A DNA stretch of 64,000 nt from CAYZTY01 sp964444665 (GTDB lineage Bacteria; Planctomycetota; Phycisphaerae; Sedimentisphaerales; CAYZTY01): positions 123,420 to 187,419 of the forward strand of contig CAYUIE010000006.1 of NCBI GenBank assembly GCA_964444665.1, written 5' to 3'. The translations under genes and the position numbers were made by a program. Positions 18,503 to 27,767 of this stretch are shown in pieces. Position 1 is the first letter of the stretch; each line of letters starts with the position of its first letter. A model generated the notes under the pieces. That model was not told the DNA's origin, did no database searches, and saw only the letters and a list, made by a program, of their open reading frames with translations.

Positions 18503-19804
18503 GTGGTGACACAGAGAATATTACTGGTGAATCCGCCTGTTTACGATTTCAGCGCATACGATTTCTGGCTAAAGCCATACGGCCTTTTAACAGTCGCCGG
18601 ATTTCTTCGTGGAAAAGCCGACCTGCTTCTGTTCGATTACCTGGACCGTATGCACCCCGCGGTTCCGAAAGACCAAAAACTTCGCTGTGACCAATGGGGC
18701 AGGGGCGAATACTATTCGCAGAAGATTGAAAGGCCAAGCTGCTTCTCACATATTCCACGTTACTACCACAGGTTTGGATTGCCCGGAAAAGAATTTGAAA
18801 GTTTTTTAAGCAGGCAGAATGACTTTGATTGTGCGTTAATCCAAACCGGGATGACTTACTGGTATCCGGGCGTAAGAGAAACCATCGAAGTGATTAAAAA
18901 ATTTTGCCCGGCAGCTAAAATCGTTCTCGGCGGTATATACACAACGCTGTGCCCGGAACATGCTGAATCTCTCGGAGCGGATTTGGTTGTTGAAGATTCC
19001 AATTTGCAGGAATTGTGGCGGTTATTGAATCTCTGGCCAGAACTCAAGCAGCTACCGTTCTGGGAAGGATATGAAAAACTTCCCGTGGGAGTTTTGAAAC
19101 TAACGGACGGCTGTCCATTCCAGTGTACTTATTGCGCCGTACATAAGTTTTATCACGATTTCAAGCCACGACCCTTGCAGCGGTCGTTACGCGAGCTTGA
19201 ATTCCTTGTGGCCCGCGGTGCCGGGAACATATCGTTTTACGATGACGCTTTACTTTATAAAGCACAGGAAATTTTGGTTCCATTTTTGCGCGAGGTGATT
19301 AAGCGAAAAGTGCGCGTCAATTTTCACACACCGAATGCGCTGCACCCTCGTTACATTTCCGAGCCCGTAGCCAAGCTAATGCTCGAAGCGGGTTTCAAAA
19401 CTTTTTACCTCGGCTTCGAGAGCTGCTCTGAGAAGTGGCATCAGCAGACCGGCTCGAAGGTTTCCCCTGCCGAGCTTGACGAGGCAGTCAGGATTTTGCT
19501 TCGTGCCGGAGCCAGGCCGGAGCAAATCACGGCATATCAAATGCTGGCTCATCCACGTTCAAACGCGCAGGACGTCGAGACATCGATGCATTTTGCTCAC
19601 AATCTTGGTATCCGGGTTATGCTGGCTGAGTTTTCACCTGTGCCACACACACCTGACGGCCAAGCCTGCCAACAATGGGTTGATATTGACGAGCCGTTAT
19701 GGCATAACAAGACCGCGTTTCCTATCGTGCTTCTGGGACAGAAAGAAGTCAATCGCTTAAAGGACCTGACCCGGCGCGGCAACCGAAAATGCGGCACCAA
19801 ATAA
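18503..19804 (+). CDS. B12-binding-domain radical SAM protein
   Basis: 433 residues. The N-terminal part (VNPPVYDF...PYGLLTVAGFL) resembles a cobalamin-binding Rossmann domain. The radical SAM cluster motif is CPFQCTYC (CxxxCxxC) at about residues 208-215, followed by YDDALLY and GFESCSEKW. These methyltransferase/MiaB-like enzymes cleave S-adenosylmethionine, and the substrate here is unknown. The start is GTG with GGAG upstream. A second GTG follows directly and is equally possible. Confidence 0.85.
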   Translation: MVTQRILLVNPPVYDFSAYDFWLKPYGLLTVAGFLRGKADLLLFDYLDRMHPAVPKDQKLRCDQWGRGEYYSQKIERPSCFSHIPRYYHRFGLPGKEFESFLSRQNDFDCALIQTGMTYWYPGVRETIEVIKKFCPAAKIVLGGIYTTLCPEHAESLGADLVVEDSNLQELWRLLNLWPELKQLPFWEGYEKLPVGVLKLTDGCPFQCTYCAVHKFYHDFKPRPLQRSLRELEFLVARGAGNISFYDDALLYKAQEILVPFLREVIKRKVRVNFHTPNALHPRYISEPVAKLMLEAGFKTFYLGFESCSEKWHQQTGSKVSPAELDEAVRILLRAGARPEQITAYQMLAHPRSNAQDVETSMHFAHNLGIRVMLAEFSPVPHTPDGQACQQWVDIDEPLWHNKTAFPIVLLGQKEVNRLKDLTRRGNRKCGTK

Positions 19805-19953
19805 ACAGCACTCAATAAAAACCGCAAGCATTGCTAAACGCTGATAAGCCTTAGCGTTAACAGGAAAATTTCACTTGTGGTTACCGAGAAAGTGTGTTAC
19901 AATTTCGATAATCCATTGGTTGACTTGTCGGCAGTGTATTAAAATGAGGGCCT

Positions 19954-21552
19954 ATGTGGAGTAACATGCAAGGAGTAGTTTTTAGAGGATTAGTTCTCAT
20001 CGGACTGGCGCGGGGCTTTGAGTTTGAAACGGTTAAACTGCCGTTTAATCCTATCAAGCTCGCGGGCCTTGTGATTTGGGTTTACCTGTGCATTTACTTC
20101 GTTCAACACGTTGAGTTCAGTGCTCTGGTACCGAAAAAACACAAGGGGCTGGCGAACGTCGCCACACTATTGCTGGGCCCTATACTCCTGCTGGCCTTGT
20201 TTTTCATTAACCTCACAAGAAGATACATAGAAAGTGGACGGGGATTAGCAACGTTCCTCAAGCGTGAAGCTATAAATGCCGTCGAGAGCATAAAAACCCA
20301 TAGATTCGTCGGTTCCAGAGGTAGTTCCTCGGTCGTCCTGCTTGACCCGTCAGGCAAAAGTCTCTCCGAGGTATATGGGAAAGAAAAGCGCATTCGCGAA
20401 AGAGTTACTATCACGACACGAATTATTTCGGACGCCATAGGACACGAGGCCAGTGACATTCTTATAGACCCGAGAGACACTGCCAGCTATGCAATCAGAT
20501 ACAGAGTAGATGGTGTTCTAAGGGAAATTCAACAGATCAATGTGGATACGGCCAACGTCGTTGTCAACAGCATCAAGGCCATCTCCGGTATGGACATATC
20601 CGAGAAGCGCAGGCCGCAAGACGGGGGCTTTACCGCCAAGCTATCCGAGAGGACAATGTCATTTCGTGTCGCCAGCGCGGGGGCCCTGAACGGCGAGAAG
20701 CTGGCTATAAGGGTACTTGGTAATTTAGCCGGTGTGCTTTCTCTAAATCAAGTGGGCCTGTCGCAGAAACAATTCTCGACTCTTGAAGGTTCGATTGTAA
20801 AGCCCGCAGGAATGATTCTTCTATGCGGCCCCGCCGGCAGCGGCAAGACCACAACTCTATACGCTATGCTCGACTCGATTGACTTCTACACGCGAAATGT
20901 AGTTATGGTAGAGGACCCTATCGAGTATGTGCTGCCGCATGCAAGCCAGATTGAAATCAATCCGAAGGCGGGCATTACCTTTGCAAAAGCCCTGCGAAGC
21001 ATTCTTCGACAGGACCCGGACGTTATCTGTGTCGGCGAGATACGAGATGAGGAGACCGCCGATATTGCTATGCGGGCTGCGCAGACGGGCCATCTTGTCC
21101 TGGCCACGATGCACGGCGGCAACCACATATCGTCTCTTGTGCGACTGCTGGACCTTGGCATAACTACGTTGTTGTTATCAGCGGCCCTTAACATTGTCAT
21201 CTCACAAAGGCTGGTGCGGCTGTTATGCAAAAATTGTAAAACGCCGGCACAATTGACGGGCGAGCAGGCCGAGCGTTATCGCAGATTCGGCGTTAACCCG
21301 GCGAAAATCCACCGGGCAAACGGGTGCGACAAATGCCACGGTACAGGCTATAAAGGCAGAATAGGCATCTTTGACATACTGGTTATGGACAATGTCTTAA
21401 AAGACAAAATCTTAGGCAACGAACTTTCCATTGCCAAGCTCAAGCAGTATCGAGGCAAAAGGGCTATGAGCAACCTCAGGCATGAAGGAATGAAAAAAGT
21501 TTACGCCAGCTTAACTACCTTCGAAGAGGTTGATAGAGTAACAAACGACTAA
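19954..21552 (+). CDS. PilB/GspE-type secretion ATPase with membrane N-terminus
   Basis: 532 residues. Two hydrophobic segments at the N-terminus (about 22-50 and 60-85) precede a standard type II secretion/type IV pilus ATPase: Walker A GPAGSGKTT at about 292-300, Asp box VMVEDPIEY, Walker B VGEIRDEETA, His box ATMHGG, and a four-cysteine zinc motif (CKNC...CDKC). Membrane segments are not usual for PilB/GspE. No secretin, pilin or inner-membrane platform gene is adjacent, so it is an orphan here. A CvpA-like membrane gene follows after 12 bp. Confidence 0.85.
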   Translation: MWSNMQGVVFRGLVLIGLARGFEFETVKLPFNPIKLAGLVIWVYLCIYFVQHVEFSALVPKKHKGLANVATLLLGPILLLALFFINLTRRYIESGRGLATFLKREAINAVESIKTHRFVGSRGSSSVVLLDPSGKSLSEVYGKEKRIRERVTITTRIISDAIGHEASDILIDPRDTASYAIRYRVDGVLREIQQINVDTANVVVNSIKAISGMDISEKRRPQDGGFTAKLSERTMSFRVASAGALNGEKLAIRVLGNLAGVLSLNQVGLSQKQFSTLEGSIVKPAGMILLCGPAGSGKTTTLYAMLDSIDFYTRNVVMVEDPIEYVLPHASQIEINPKAGITFAKALRSILRQDPDVICVGEIRDEETADIAMRAAQTGHLVLATMHGGNHISSLVRLLDLGITTLLLSAALNIVISQRLVRLLCKNCKTPAQLTGEQAERYRRFGVNPAKIHRANGCDKCHGTGYKGRIGIFDILVMDNVLKDKILGNELSIAKLKQYRGKRAMSNLRHEGMKKVYASLTTFEEVDRVTND

Positions 21553-21564
21553 GCGGGTAGTGAT

Positions 21565-22212
21565 ATGGTCCTATTGGCAGGTATAACATTCAGTCTGGTT
21601 TTTGCGGCCGTTTTAATAAAAAAAGGCTTGTACATCGGCTGGGTGAGGCTGGTCAACACTGTCTTCGCAATTTATCTATCAATATTCCTGACGCCGAGCA
21701 TCAGTCGCTGCTCTGATTCCATCTCCGATATGAAATACGGCTATCCTCTGTGTTTGACAATAATTGCCGTTGTATTATTTCTGGTTCTGCACGGTCTTAC
21801 GGTCACGTTTTTTACCGGCATATTCAAAGTCACATTTCCAAAAACTCTCAATACAGCCGGTGCGGCGGTACTGAGCTTCGTCTGCGGGCTGCTCGTATGG
21901 AGTTTTGCGTGCTTTGTTTTTCTGCTCACGCCGGTCCCACACCATCCACTTGCCCAGGGGTTCGAATTGCCCGCACAACTGGTCCAAAACTCAGTGCCGC
22001 CCCTGCGGTTAACCTGCGGATTTGTTAATATCTGCTCCTTCCAGGGTAAGCAAGCCGATGCATCCAAGGTACTTGACTCACTACTCTACGTTGAAAGTGA
22101 GCCACGTCATAAGGACAGGCCCCGGATTAAAGATGCGCTGCCGGCCGAGGCAAACGAAGTAGTTTACGGTGGTCATTCGTTATTGAAAACCTGCAAACGG
22201 CACGACTCTTAG
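21565..22212 (+). CDS. CvpA-like integral membrane protein
   Basis: 215 residues with four hydrophobic segments in the first 140 residues and a soluble C-terminal tail. The spacing and the opening pattern (KKGLYIGWVRLVNTVFAIYL) resemble the CvpA/colicin V production family, but identity is not strong enough for a firm name. It starts 12 bp after the PilB/GspE-like gene and is probably co-transcribed. Confidence 0.6.
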   Translation: MVLLAGITFSLVFAAVLIKKGLYIGWVRLVNTVFAIYLSIFLTPSISRCSDSISDMKYGYPLCLTIIAVVLFLVLHGLTVTFFTGIFKVTFPKTLNTAGAAVLSFVCGLLVWSFACFVFLLTPVPHHPLAQGFELPAQLVQNSVPPLRLTCGFVNICSFQGKQADASKVLDSLLYVESEPRHKDRPRIKDALPAEANEVVYGGHSLLKTCKRHDS

Positions 22213-22237
22213 CTTTGCAAGCCTTTCTGCCTCTCGT

Positions 22238-23755
22238 TTAATAGCCCGGTATTTTCGAATCGTCCAGACCTTCGTAACTCGGCGTCTCGTCCACAAGCCG
22301 GCTTATTTCAAAAAGGCTAACCTCGTTTTTCGAAAGAGTAAACTTCAAATCGACAAGGCTGCCCTCTGCCCTGGCACGCCGGACTTCCAGGCCGGGCACT
22401 GCAGCGTGCTGAAGCGCTCTTGCCTGCTGCCTGCCGGGGAATCTCGGCCGGCCCATCTGGCGCCAGACGTTCCAGGCGTTGCCTTTTTCCTCGCTGACCG
22501 TGCAGCGCTTAATAAAAACTTCGGGTGAGTTTACCGGAATTTGCAGGTCGAATTTACGCTCAAAGCCGGTCCCTTTCTCCTTGACGTCGTTCCAGGCCAC
22601 AAAAGCAATCGAATCATCCCGCCTTGTAACCATAATATGCTCATCACGGTAAAGCAGCTCGTTACCAAGTGCCGCAAAAAAGGCATAAAGATGGAACGTG
22701 GGCTTTAAGATACCGTTGAGCGCCACCAGTCCGAAGCCTCCGTGAAACTGCGACTTTGGCACATCCCCTTCGGCAAAAACGTCACTAAACGTCCAATAGG
22801 CGAACGAGTCAACATAATCACCGCCCTCGCTGAGTGTCCTGGCGAGATACGCGGCGTTATATGCCGTATCGTGCAAAGGACACATCGGGCTGTACGACGT
22901 ATTATACTCTGTTATATGCAGCGGCAAGTCGGGGAAGGGCGAGTCCTTGATAACCTGCCGTGTTTGTTTGAACTGGCGCAAAAGCTCGTTAGGCTCCGGC
23001 ACATCCTGGTACGTAACGTGCGGGAAATACTCCGGCTTCTTGCCGCAGTAAGCATGATGTGCGACAAAATCGACCGGCACCTTTTCCTTCTCGCACATCC
23101 GAAGCAGTGCCGTTATCCAGTCGGTCGTAGCGGGACTGGTTGCCGGGCCGCCCACGGGAATCCCGGCATCAACCTCTTTTATCGCCGTCGCAGTCTCGCG
23201 ATATAATCTAAAATACTCCGCCTGGTCGGCATCCTTCCAAAAGAAATGAAGGTTCGGCTCATTCCAAACCTCGAACGGCCAGCGCCTGACCTCGTCGATG
23301 CCGTAGCGGGATACTAAGTGCCCGACAAAGTTTTTGATTAGCCCCCGCCACATACCGTAATCCCTCGGCGGCGTAACATTGCCCTGCCAGTAAAAGACTG
23401 TCTGCTCGCCGCCGGCAAGGTCGCCGGGCATAAAGCCGAGTTCGACAAAGGGGCGTATGCCCTGTTCGAGAAACGAATCATAAATCCTGTCGATGTACGT
23501 GTAGTTATAAAAGGGCTCTTTGAATTGCTTCGAGTGATGCCCGTGACGAAGCTGCGCTCGGTAAAGCCCCATGCCGTCACTAAGTATGCCGTGCCCGCGT
23601 ATATAATCGAAGCCGATTGCCTCCTGGACTATCTCCAGCAGGTCCTGGTATTCTTTCTCGAGCGCAAGGCCCATATGCCCGCTCCCCACGCACCGCCGCC
23701 AGTTATCCGCAAATTTCGCCCCTTTCGCGTCAGCCGGTATTGTAATCTTCGCCAT
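22238..23755 (-). CDS. glycoside hydrolase family 39 (beta-xylosidase type)
   Basis: 505 residues. The acid/base glutamate lies in WNEPN (about residue 166) and the nucleophile in TEYN (about 283), in the (beta/alpha)8 context typical of GH39 xylosidases/iduronidases. No signal peptide is visible, so it probably acts on imported xylo-oligosaccharides in the cytoplasm. AGGAGG precedes the ATG. The xylose isomerase gene 4 kb away supports xylan-derived sugar use. Confidence 0.85.
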   Translation of the reverse strand: MAKITIPADAKGAKFADNWRRCVGSGHMGLALEKEYQDLLEIVQEAIGFDYIRGHGILSDGMGLYRAQLRHGHHSKQFKEPFYNYTYIDRIYDSFLEQGIRPFVELGFMPGDLAGGEQTVFYWQGNVTPPRDYGMWRGLIKNFVGHLVSRYGIDEVRRWPFEVWNEPNLHFFWKDADQAEYFRLYRETATAIKEVDAGIPVGGPATSPATTDWITALLRMCEKEKVPVDFVAHHAYCGKKPEYFPHVTYQDVPEPNELLRQFKQTRQVIKDSPFPDLPLHITEYNTSYSPMCPLHDTAYNAAYLARTLSEGGDYVDSFAYWTFSDVFAEGDVPKSQFHGGFGLVALNGILKPTFHLYAFFAALGNELLYRDEHIMVTRRDDSIAFVAWNDVKEKGTGFERKFDLQIPVNSPEVFIKRCTVSEEKGNAWNVWRQMGRPRFPGRQQARALQHAAVPGLEVRRARAEGSLVDLKFTLSKNEVSLFEISRLVDETPSYEGLDDSKIPGY

Positions 23756-24149
23756 TAATTTTGCCTCCTCTTATCACTCATCACCCATTCACAAGGTCTC
23801 ATTTTGTCATTCCCGCGGAATTTATCCTCAGGGGAGCGGGAACCTGGCATTTACCTTGGCATTGTGATTTTACACGAACATCCCTCTACCAGAAAGGTTT
23901 TTTAAAAATCCCACCTTAAATAATCAATTATCAATAATCGATAATCTATTGTTACACCCTCCTATATAATTGCAATTAACTTTCATTACTCGCCACGGCG
24001 CAGTCACTTGACGAAGCCGGGTCATTCCTGCAACGCCGACGGCCGCAGCAACCTCCATACGTCAAACATTGCATTCCAATCTTCCCTTGCTTTTTAGCGA
24101 AAGCTGTGAGTAAAATAAACTTGTAAGCGGTTTCGCTCCTGTATATTAC
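23756..24149. other. intergenic gap with a dispersed repeat
   Basis: Contains an inverted pair of TTCCCGC/GCGGGAA type near 23815-23850 and copy A of a 47-bp repeat (23932-23978). No protein-like frame is seen. Confidence 0.5.
23932..23978. repeat. dispersed 47-bp intergenic repeat, copy A
   Basis: Begins CAATAATCGATAATC and ends ATTGCAATTA. A second copy of equal length, matching at both ends, lies at 24549-24595, and the two flank the small lipoprotein gene. Related AATCAAT-rich DNA recurs near 58220-58319. Confidence 0.6.
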
Positions 24150-24509
24150 ATGATAAAAGCAAAGACAGTAATTGTTATATTGGTAATGATGACAGGGTGT
24201 TCTAATGCACCTTCAAATCCGACACCGTCGGATAAGTCTGCATTATTGGCAGAACCATCAGGGAAAAAACCCATAGCTCTACAAGCTGCAGATGTAAGTC
24301 AGGTATCAGCACAGCAGTTCACATCTATATTGGTGGTTTCCCCATGCTGCACACACTACAAGAAATTCCTCGGCTATGAAAATAGCCTGGCCTATCTTGA
24401 AGTAGGGCAAAGAAGGAATGAAAAGTTGAACAAAGAGATATATTGCACGCCAATAAATGACTTGCCGAAACATGTGATAGATTCACTTGAATCGATGGCA
24501 AAGCAGTAA
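24150..24509 (+). CDS. small predicted lipoprotein
   Basis: 119 residues. The N-terminus is a lipoprotein signal (VIVILVMMTGCSN) with the lipid-attachment cysteine near residue 17. The mature part is short and hydrophilic, with a CC pair (VVSPCCTHY) and a further cysteine (EIYCTP). No family is recognised. The gene lies alone between two copies of an intergenic repeat, without a clear ribosome-binding site. Confidence 0.55.
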   Translation: MIKAKTVIVILVMMTGCSNAPSNPTPSDKSALLAEPSGKKPIALQAADVSQVSAQQFTSILVVSPCCTHYKKFLGYENSLAYLEVGQRRNEKLNKEIYCTPINDLPKHVIDSLESMAKQ

Positions 24510-24548
24510 AGCTTAATAACGAACGTTTATAAACCTCTGCAAAACAAT

Positions 24549-24595
24549 CAATAATCGATAATCAATTGTTTTACACTCTCCCCTGATTGCAATTA
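24549..24595. repeat. dispersed 47-bp intergenic repeat, copy B
   Basis: Same length as copy A at 23932-23978 and matches it at both ends (CAATAATCGATAATC, ATTGCAATTA). Confidence 0.6.
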
Positions 24596-24624
24596 TCTTT
24601 ATCAGAAGCGTTAAGTAGTTATTA

Positions 24625-24664
24625 CCTGCAATTCGGACTCCAATTTCCCTGAGGCTCCCGATTT
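24625..24664. repeat. dispersed 40-bp element, copy 1
   Basis: Runs from CCTGC..TTCGGA to AGGCTCCCGATTT. The 40-bp stretch at 27485-27524 differs at only a few positions. Confidence 0.6.
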
Positions 24665-24826
24665 CGGAGCGCAGCTAAGATCCCGACCCCTCGGGGTATC
24701 GGGGTCATCGCGACCTTCAGGATGCAAAAACAAGCATTCCATAGTGAAAACTGCATTATGTTTCCTCTTTATGGTGCCTGATGGATCTATCGCGGCGCAC
24801 CGGTAACCACTGTGGGCTTAAACGCC

Positions 24827-27250
24827 TCAACGAAATGGGCATTTTACATTAATTGAATTCTCACACAGAGTACCTCGCCATACTGCGTCGACTATGGAAT
24901 AGTCAGCCAAGTCAATCACATCATCGCAGTTAACATCACAATCACGAAGCGTATATAAACCGGCGGAGCCGTTTCGCCAGAAGGCATTGACTATCGAACG
25001 GTCCGCCACATCAACGAAGCCATCGTTATCCACATCGCCGAGAAGGGCTATTCCGAATTGTCCCTCTAAGACGCAGACGTTGCCGTAATCATCACCAATA
25101 ACGGTGACCTTAATCGTAATTGGCTGGCCGGAATCGGATATGCCATTGGTTTCATCGCAGCAGGGCGCTGCGAAGCTGCAGAATACATCCTTGGCCTGAC
25201 CACCTGCAATTATTGTCGGCGGCACATTCACATCATCCGGCAGGATAAACTCCCACGCGTACGTGTAGCTGTTATTGTCCATCGGGTCGCCAAAATACAT
25301 AATACTCGCTGTCAAACTGGAATCATTAACGTCCGGCCGGTTTTGATACATCCACTGGTGGTCTAAATTAAAATCACCGATGTAAATCAGCGTAGGCAAT
25401 CTTAACCAGTCTTTTGCAAGCTCAGCATAATCTTTGAAATCAACAGAATTATCACCCAACGGCGATGGGTATATATCAGCGCCGGGAAAAGCCGGTACAT
25501 TAAGCCAGCGCTGGATTAACAGCTTCAGGTCAAATAAATCAACCTTACTGTCAAAATTCATATCACCAGGAAAGCTGCTCTTAGGCCGTATTAAAGCTAT
25601 ACTATAATTACTACCGGCCCCGATTGCTATGCACTCATAGCCGTCCGGTGGAGCGAACTCCTCCGCTGGGCCATTGTGGTCCCACTCAACGAGATTGCCG
25701 TTTTCTCGTAAACAAAGGCTACGATAATCACCTGCGGCAATTGCAACAAAATCATTACCATCTGGTACGTAGGTATACCCACCCCAGCTTATTACGCTTC
25801 CATCGTTCTTTAATGCAAGATTGTGATAACCACCTGCATCAATTGCTACAAAATCATTACCATCTGGTGCTGCTGATTGGCCACTATAGTTACTTCCCCA
25901 GCATAAGATACTTCCATCTTCCTTTAATGCAATGCTGTGATGGCCGCCGGCGGAAACAGCAGTGAAATCATTGCCTTCGGGCACATTGATTTCTCCGTAG
26001 TAATTCCTTCCCCAGCCAACAATACTGCCGTCGTCTTTTAATGCCAAGCTGTGACATGCAGATTCTAAAATCCCGCCCGCTGCAATCGCGACATAATCAT
26101 TTCCCGCCGGCGGTGTCGCCTGACCATAATAATCATTGCCCCAACCGACAATACTTCCGCCTGTCTTCAGGGCAAGGGCATGATAATCACCGGCAGCAAC
26201 AGCCACAAAATCATTTCCCTCAGGCACATCTGTTAGTCCATAATTCGTTTCCCACCAGCCTTCCAGGCTGCCGTCATATTTTAAGAAAATCCCAAAATCC
26301 ATACCTGCGGCGATATCGACATAATTATTGTCCTGAGGAAAAAAAGCCTGTCCACTTAGATTGCTTCCCCAGCCGATAATAGTACCATCCTGTTCTAAAG
26401 CTAAGTTATGCCATGAACCCGCAGCTATTGCAATAAAATCGTTCCCATCCGGCACATCATCTACCTGTCCGCCTTGGTTATTACCCCATGCAACAACTAT
26501 ACCATCCGATTTAAGTGCAAGACTATGATAACTACCGGCATCTATTGCGATAAAGTCATTTCCATCTGGTAATGTAATTTGTCCATAGTTATTTCTACCC
26601 CAGCCAACAATGGTTCCATCACTTTTTAACGCAAGGGCGTGGTAATCACCGGCGGCTATGGCAACAAAGTCATTGCCTTCGGGTGGCATTGTTTCTCCAT
26701 AGCTGTTGTAACCCCAGCCTGTTATTGTGCCGTCCTTCTTTAGGGCAATGCTGAATAAAAGTCCTGTATCTACTGCTGAATAATCATTACTATCTGGAAT
26801 TGATAACTGACCATGAGAATTGCTTCCCCATCCGACAATATTACCATCTGCCGTCAGGGCAAGACTTTGGTTAAAGCTTGCCGCAATAGCTATAAAATCG
26901 TTTCCATCCGGTACATCTGTTTGCCCATTACTATTCCAGCCCCAGCCGATTATACTGCCATCTTCCTTCAAGGCTATACTATGTCCCTGACCACCGGTAA
27001 CAGCGGTAAAATCATTTCCATCAGGGGGTGTGGCTTTGCCATGATAGTTGTCTCCCCAACCGATTATCCTTCCAGCCTGATTGATAGCAAAACTGTGATA
27101 CCAGCCTGCACCTATGGCCTTGATATTAACAAGCTCTTCATCTGCTGTTTTTATATCACCCCAGGATATTATCTTTGCGCCAAACGAACACGAACAGCAA
27201 AATAGAAGGATAATTGGAATAAGAGTAATGGAGATATAGAATTTCTTCAT
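24827..27250 (-). CDS. secreted RCC1-repeat protein with dockerin-type repeats
   Basis: 807 residues. A signal peptide (IPIILLFCCSCSFGA) is followed by about 13 RCC1-like beta-propeller repeats of ~38 residues (pattern FVAIAAGDYHALALKSDG then GWG..YGQ). That is more than the seven of a classical RCC1 propeller, so two propellers are possible. Then come two dockerin-type calcium-binding pairs, one after GDMNFDSKVDLFDLK and one near the C-terminus (GDVDNDGFVDVADR, CDVNCDDVIDLADY). It should be exported. No cohesin protein is present in the window, so the dockerin target is unknown. GGAGG precedes the ATG. Confidence 0.85.
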   Translation of the reverse strand: MKKFYISITLIPIILLFCCSCSFGAKIISWGDIKTADEELVNIKAIGAGWYHSFAINQAGRIIGWGDNYHGKATPPDGNDFTAVTGGQGHSIALKEDGSIIGWGWNSNGQTDVPDGNDFIAIAASFNQSLALTADGNIVGWGSNSHGQLSIPDSNDYSAVDTGLLFSIALKKDGTITGWGYNSYGETMPPEGNDFVAIAAGDYHALALKSDGTIVGWGRNNYGQITLPDGNDFIAIDAGSYHSLALKSDGIVVAWGNNQGGQVDDVPDGNDFIAIAAGSWHNLALEQDGTIIGWGSNLSGQAFFPQDNNYVDIAAGMDFGIFLKYDGSLEGWWETNYGLTDVPEGNDFVAVAAGDYHALALKTGGSIVGWGNDYYGQATPPAGNDYVAIAAGGILESACHSLALKDDGSIVGWGRNYYGEINVPEGNDFTAVSAGGHHSIALKEDGSILCWGSNYSGQSAAPDGNDFVAIDAGGYHNLALKNDGSVISWGGYTYVPDGNDFVAIAAGDYRSLCLRENGNLVEWDHNGPAEEFAPPDGYECIAIGAGSNYSIALIRPKSSFPGDMNFDSKVDLFDLKLLIQRWLNVPAFPGADIYPSPLGDNSVDFKDYAELAKDWLRLPTLIYIGDFNLDHQWMYQNRPDVNDSSLTASIMYFGDPMDNNSYTYAWEFILPDDVNVPPTIIAGGQAKDVFCSFAAPCCDETNGISDSGQPITIKVTVIGDDYGNVCVLEGQFGIALLGDVDNDGFVDVADRSIVNAFWRNGSAGLYTLRDCDVNCDDVIDLADYSIVDAVWRGTLCENSINVKCPFR

Positions 27251-27288
27251 GTGTCCTCCTATAGCGACTTCATTATATATAATACACC

Positions 27289-27317
27289 ATTATAGACAAA
27301 AAACACTAAAATATCAA
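27289..27317 (-). promoter_or_regulatory. sigma-70-type promoter of the RCC1/dockerin gene
   Basis: On the minus strand, TTGATA (complement of 27312-27317) and a perfect TATAAT (complement of 27289-27294) stand 17 bp apart, about 40 bp before the ATG at 27250. Confidence 0.6.
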
Positions 27318-27484
27318 CCAAATAATCAAGTACACCGACCTTATTGCCGTGGTATTCGTAAATGTACCGGTATATCGGCGTGTTTGAATGAACATCGGGT
27401 AGCATCACTCCCGCCAACCTCCCAGCCGGACTATTATTGAATCACCGCTTCGCCCTTATGAGTTGAATTAAATTCTTTTTACCG

Positions 27485-27524
27485 CCTGCGGTTCGGATTT
27501 CAATTTACCTAAGGCTCCCGATTT
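27485..27524. repeat. dispersed 40-bp element, copy 2
   Basis: Closely matches 24625-24664 over its full length. Confidence 0.6.
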
Positions 27525-27542
27525 ATCGGGACGCGTCGAAGG
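27516..27542. repeat. 27-bp palindromic dispersed element, copy 1
   Basis: Starts with the palindrome TCCCGATTTATCGGGA and continues ACGCGTCGAAGG minus the shared A. Identical over 27 bp to 58498-58524. It overlaps the tail of the 40-bp element. Confidence 0.7.
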
Positions 27543-27678
27543 ACCGCAATACTTGTCTGCATCCCGACACACAAAGGCTGTGCCTATTCTACCATTTATA
27601 ACCAGTTACCAATTACCCATACGCTGTCCGCCGTACGCCAATTCAACTGAGCCCAAAAACGCCCTCGAAATAAACCCT

Positions 27679-27707
27679 TTGACACCCGGCTGGACATCCG
27701 TTAGAAT
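27679..27707 (+). promoter_or_regulatory. sigma-70-type promoter of xylA
   Basis: A perfect TTGACA (27679-27684), a 17-bp spacer and TAGAAT (27702-27707, five of six matches) lie about 60 bp before the xylA start. I see no obvious operator. Confidence 0.6.
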
Positions 27708-27767
27708 CTTGGGCTGGTTTGTGTCTATTAGTTCCGATGTCTTTTGAAACAATGAAAGGAAATGAAA

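Larger units (their letters stand above)
24510..24826. other. intergenic gap with repeats
   Basis: Holds copy B of the 47-bp repeat (24549-24595) and a second dispersed element (24625-24664) that recurs at 27485-27524. Several short GC-rich palindromes follow. No gene is seen. Confidence 0.5.
27251..27767. other. intergenic region with two promoters and repeats
   Basis: Contains a promoter for each flanking gene (27289-27317 minus, 27679-27707 plus), copy 2 of the 40-bp element and a 27-bp element shared exactly with 58498-58524. No gene is seen. Confidence 0.6.

Noticed and set aside
24827..27250. CRISPR-like periodic repeats
   Set aside because: The periodicity comes from ~38-residue RCC1 coding repeats, not from identical direct repeats with spacers.
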